From assembly GCA_951640165.1 (NCBI GenBank), contig OX621264.1, positions 7,569,001 to 7,633,000 on the forward strand: DNA of 64,000 nt, read 5' to 3'. Of the stretch, positions 61,560 to 64,000 are shown one piece after another. Position 1 is the first letter of the stretch, and each line of letters opens with the position of its first letter. The position numbers were made by a program, and so were the translations under genes. A model generated the notes under the pieces. The model saw nothing but the letters and a program-made list of their open reading frames with translations. It did not search any database and was not told the origin of the DNA. The DNA is from Pseudoips prasinana. Lineage: Eukaryota; Arthropoda; Insecta; Lepidoptera; Nolidae.

Positions 61560-63523
61560 ATTTTAAATTAAGTATATGATAGCAATCATTTACAGATAGT
61601 TCACGTAACACAGCAGATCAGTCATGTCTATATGGCTACAAGATCTCCAGCGAGCAATGTGCAGGTAGGAAATGAGAGCCAGACGTCTTTGTCATCGATG
61701 TCCTCTTTAGTGGTGTAATAACCCCTAGCCATAAGTATACGTTTAATATGTGTTTTAAAACTTGTGTCAGGCAGATCAGTAATTTGAGTAGGAAGCTTGT
61801 TATAAAACCTAATACAATTTCCTAAAAATGATTTATTAGTTTTGCTTACTCTAAAGCCTGGCATGGCTAGTTTGTTTTTATTCCTAGTATTTATATTATG
61901 CAGTTCACTTTTCTTTTTATAATTATGAATATTTTTTCAAACAAACATTATATTCTGATATATATATTCCGATGGCACAGTAAGTATATTTATTTCTTTA
62001 AACAAATTTCGCAAAGAATCGCGACTGCCTAAACCATAAATGGCTTTGACTGCTCTTTTCTGCAATACAAAAATAGTACCTATGTCAGCCGCCGAACCCC
62101 ACAGCAGAATGCCATACGACATAATGCTATGAAAGTACGCGAAATACACTAATCTAGCAGTTTGTTCATCTGACAATCGCCTTGTTTTCCAGACAGCATA
62201 GGAAGCCGAACTTAATTTACCTGCTAACTTTTCAATCTGAGGACCCCATTGCAATTTTGAATCAAGTGTCAATCCTAAAAATACGGTCGATGGGACTAGA
62301 TCTAATATTTTCGCATTAAGTGCAACTGTTGGTACAATTTGAGTCACATTCGGCAATGAGAACCTGATGCATTTAGTTTTCCCTGCATTTAACAAGAGAT
62401 TATTTGCCGAAAACCATTCTGATATAAAGCTGAGTGTTTTATTATGCTCAATAAGATCTTTATCCTTTCTATTTACTTTAAATATGAGCGACGTATCATC
62501 AGCGAACAAAACTATGTCTGATACTTTCTCTACCAGATAAGGGAGATCATTTATATAAACTAGAAATAAAAATGGGTCCAATATAGATCCTTGGGGCACC
62601 CCCATTTTCACAGGATGACGTGCCGAAGTGACACCGCCTATCGAAACCATCTGTTGTCGCCCCGATAAATAGGACATCACAAGATCAAGAGATGTGCCAG
62701 ATATTCCATAGTACTTCAGTTTAACAACGAGCGTACGATGATCAACGCAATCGAAAGCCTTAGAGAGATCACAGAAAACTCCCAGCGCATCCTGTGATCC
62801 CTCCCAAGCCTCCAATATTGACCTAATTAATGTGCAACCTGCATCCTGAGTAGAGCGGCCCCCTGTAAACCCGAACTGCTTGTTATGCAATATCTCATTC
62901 ACGTTAAAGTGCGACAACATTTGGCTGAGCATCAGCTTTTCAAATATTTTACTTAAAGCTGGCAGTATTGAGATAGGCCTATAATTCGTGGCATTTTTTG
63001 AACAACCTGCCTTGAAGATGGGTATTATCTTACTTATTTTCATCAAATCGGGAAAGACACCATCACTTATACAGCCATTGAAGATGGCTGCAAGGATTGT
63101 AGCAATGTTTAGTATGATTGATTCAATTGCTTTAACAGACAGTCCCCACAAATCTTCTGTGCCTTTCCTTTTAATACTCTTAAAAGCTTTTATAATATCA
63201 TCACTTGTTACGGATTTAAAACTAAAGTTAGGTACAGTTTGTTTTACGCTTTGATTTAAAAAGAGTTCAGCCACATCTGGTGATGATGCGAGACACTTAG
63301 TAATATCCACGGGTATATTTGCAAAAAAAGCAGCAAAAAAATTGGCAATGGTAAGCTTGTCTGAAACCAGTTCATCACCAATATTCAATACTAATGTTTG
63401 ATCTCTTGATCTACTTTTACCAGTTTCAGTATTAATTATTTGCCAAGCTGATTTTATTTTATTATCAGATTTTTTAATTTTATCTCTTATATATAAAGTC
63501 GTACAATGCGAAGAAAACCCCAA
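61560..63523 (-). mobile_element. second LINE (CR1/Jockey-like), 5'-truncated
   Basis: One RT frame plus its C-terminus; the endonuclease is absent. The 5' edge lies at a poly-A/T patch near 63520. Related to the fragments at 27710 and 44010. Confidence 0.78.
61628..63523 (-). pseudogene. LINE reverse transcriptase with one in-frame TGA
   Basis: From Met (63523) 528 codons run to TGA at 61937-61939, and the same frame then continues (KNIHNYKKKSELHNINTRNK) through SFLGNCIRFYNKLP to a stop at 61628. RT landmarks: IPIFKAG...NYRPISILP (168-187), CDLSKAFDCVDH (251-262), GVPQGSILDP (308-317, with Asp where Gly is usual) and catalytic FADDT (340-344). The C-terminal NKLP motif follows. Endonuclease and the start of RT's leader are missing. 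A CGA-to-TGA change is a simple explanation for the stop. Confidence 0.85.
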
Positions 63524-64000
63524 AAAAAAAAAATATTAATAAATAAAATTGTTAGGCAACATAATATTGTTTCATCACAGAAAACAGCTTTAATCCAAAT
63601 GAAACACCCAACATCCTTCACTTTTTGTCACACTTCTTTACAGCTCATTAGAAATTAATCGGTATTTTTACCTGCCGCGACATTGCGAGCATCACTAATC
63701 TCTGTATTGTCTTTGCCCAGCGGCCCGGTGACAGATACGCGCGTTTAGTTCGCATAATAATTTATTATCTGTGAACAGTGACAGTTGGCGGGAAAATGGG
63801 CAATATGGCCGAATTTTTTGTATTTTTTCCTGCGAGCTACACATTTATTAGAAGTATCTATGTACTAAGAATGTAAACTATATAGAGAGCTACATAGGTA
63901 TATTATCTGTAAAACTAAACAAGAGGGTAGTGGGTACCTACTCAATTTAAACTCAAATCAGGCGTTGTGTTTATAATACAATTGTAAAGCTGTATAGCTA
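63524..64000. other. spacer at window end, nothing recognised
   Basis: No coding signal or repeat shared with the rest of the window was seen. Confidence 0.4.

Overview
The window looks like repeat-dominated, AT-rich nuclear DNA of a moth or butterfly. The evidence is the repeat content: tRNA-derived and 5S-rRNA-derived SINEs, Helitron-like elements ending in CTAG, a mariner element, RTE-, Jockey/CR1- and R4/Dong-like LINEs, and a family ending in the 'ggccaagtgcgagtcgg' motif, the mixture usual in Lepidoptera. There are no bacterial features, no operons, no CRISPR arrays and no convincing stand-alone tRNA or rRNA genes. Species cannot be named from the sequence alone.

Only one stretch reads like host coding sequence: a single exon at 17758-18117 (+) bounded by a splice acceptor and donor, encoding the N-terminus of a secreted or membrane protein I do not recognise. 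Everything else with a long reading frame belongs to a transposon.

Layout. 1-9 kb: the 3' tail of a mariner copy, head-to-tail Helitrons, many SINEs, a 5S/tRNA chimeric SINE, a twin-primed RTE LINE, and a local duplication of a SINE module. 9-17 kb: two tandem copies of a compound repeat interrupted by a Helitron and a SINE, further Helitrons, an R4/Dong-like LINE C-terminus abutting a 5S-derived SINE, and LINE fragments. 17-27 kb: a 161-bp MITE, the host exon and its long AT-rich intron, nested SINEs, a tandem array with TG microsatellite and palindromic inserts, and several copies of the GGCCAAG family. 27-37 kb: LINE tails (RTE, Jockey-like), more GGCCAAG copies, SINEs, and a Helitron caught inside a SINE. 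37-44 kb: a five-unit 252-bp tandem array split by a mariner element with perfect 25-bp inverted ends, then a LINE with a 932-codon open ORF2. 44-50 kb: a 171-bp satellite open on both strands, a Harbinger-like element with a visible empty site, and foldback elements. 50-64 kb: a LINE tail nested in a 5S SINE, inverted GGCCAAG copies, a 1.75-kb element with ~400-bp inverted arms around a 158-aa ORF, palindromes, and a second LINE RT ORF with one in-frame stop.

How the parts work together: these are not genes in a pathway but autonomous elements (LINEs, mariner) and the non-autonomous passengers (SINEs, MITEs, Helitron derivatives) that use such machineries. One SINE-like family carries the same 3' tail as the RTE LINE and is its likely passenger. 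Frequent nesting gives a relative insertion order, and sister copies in the same window supply empty sites that show target duplications or their absence.
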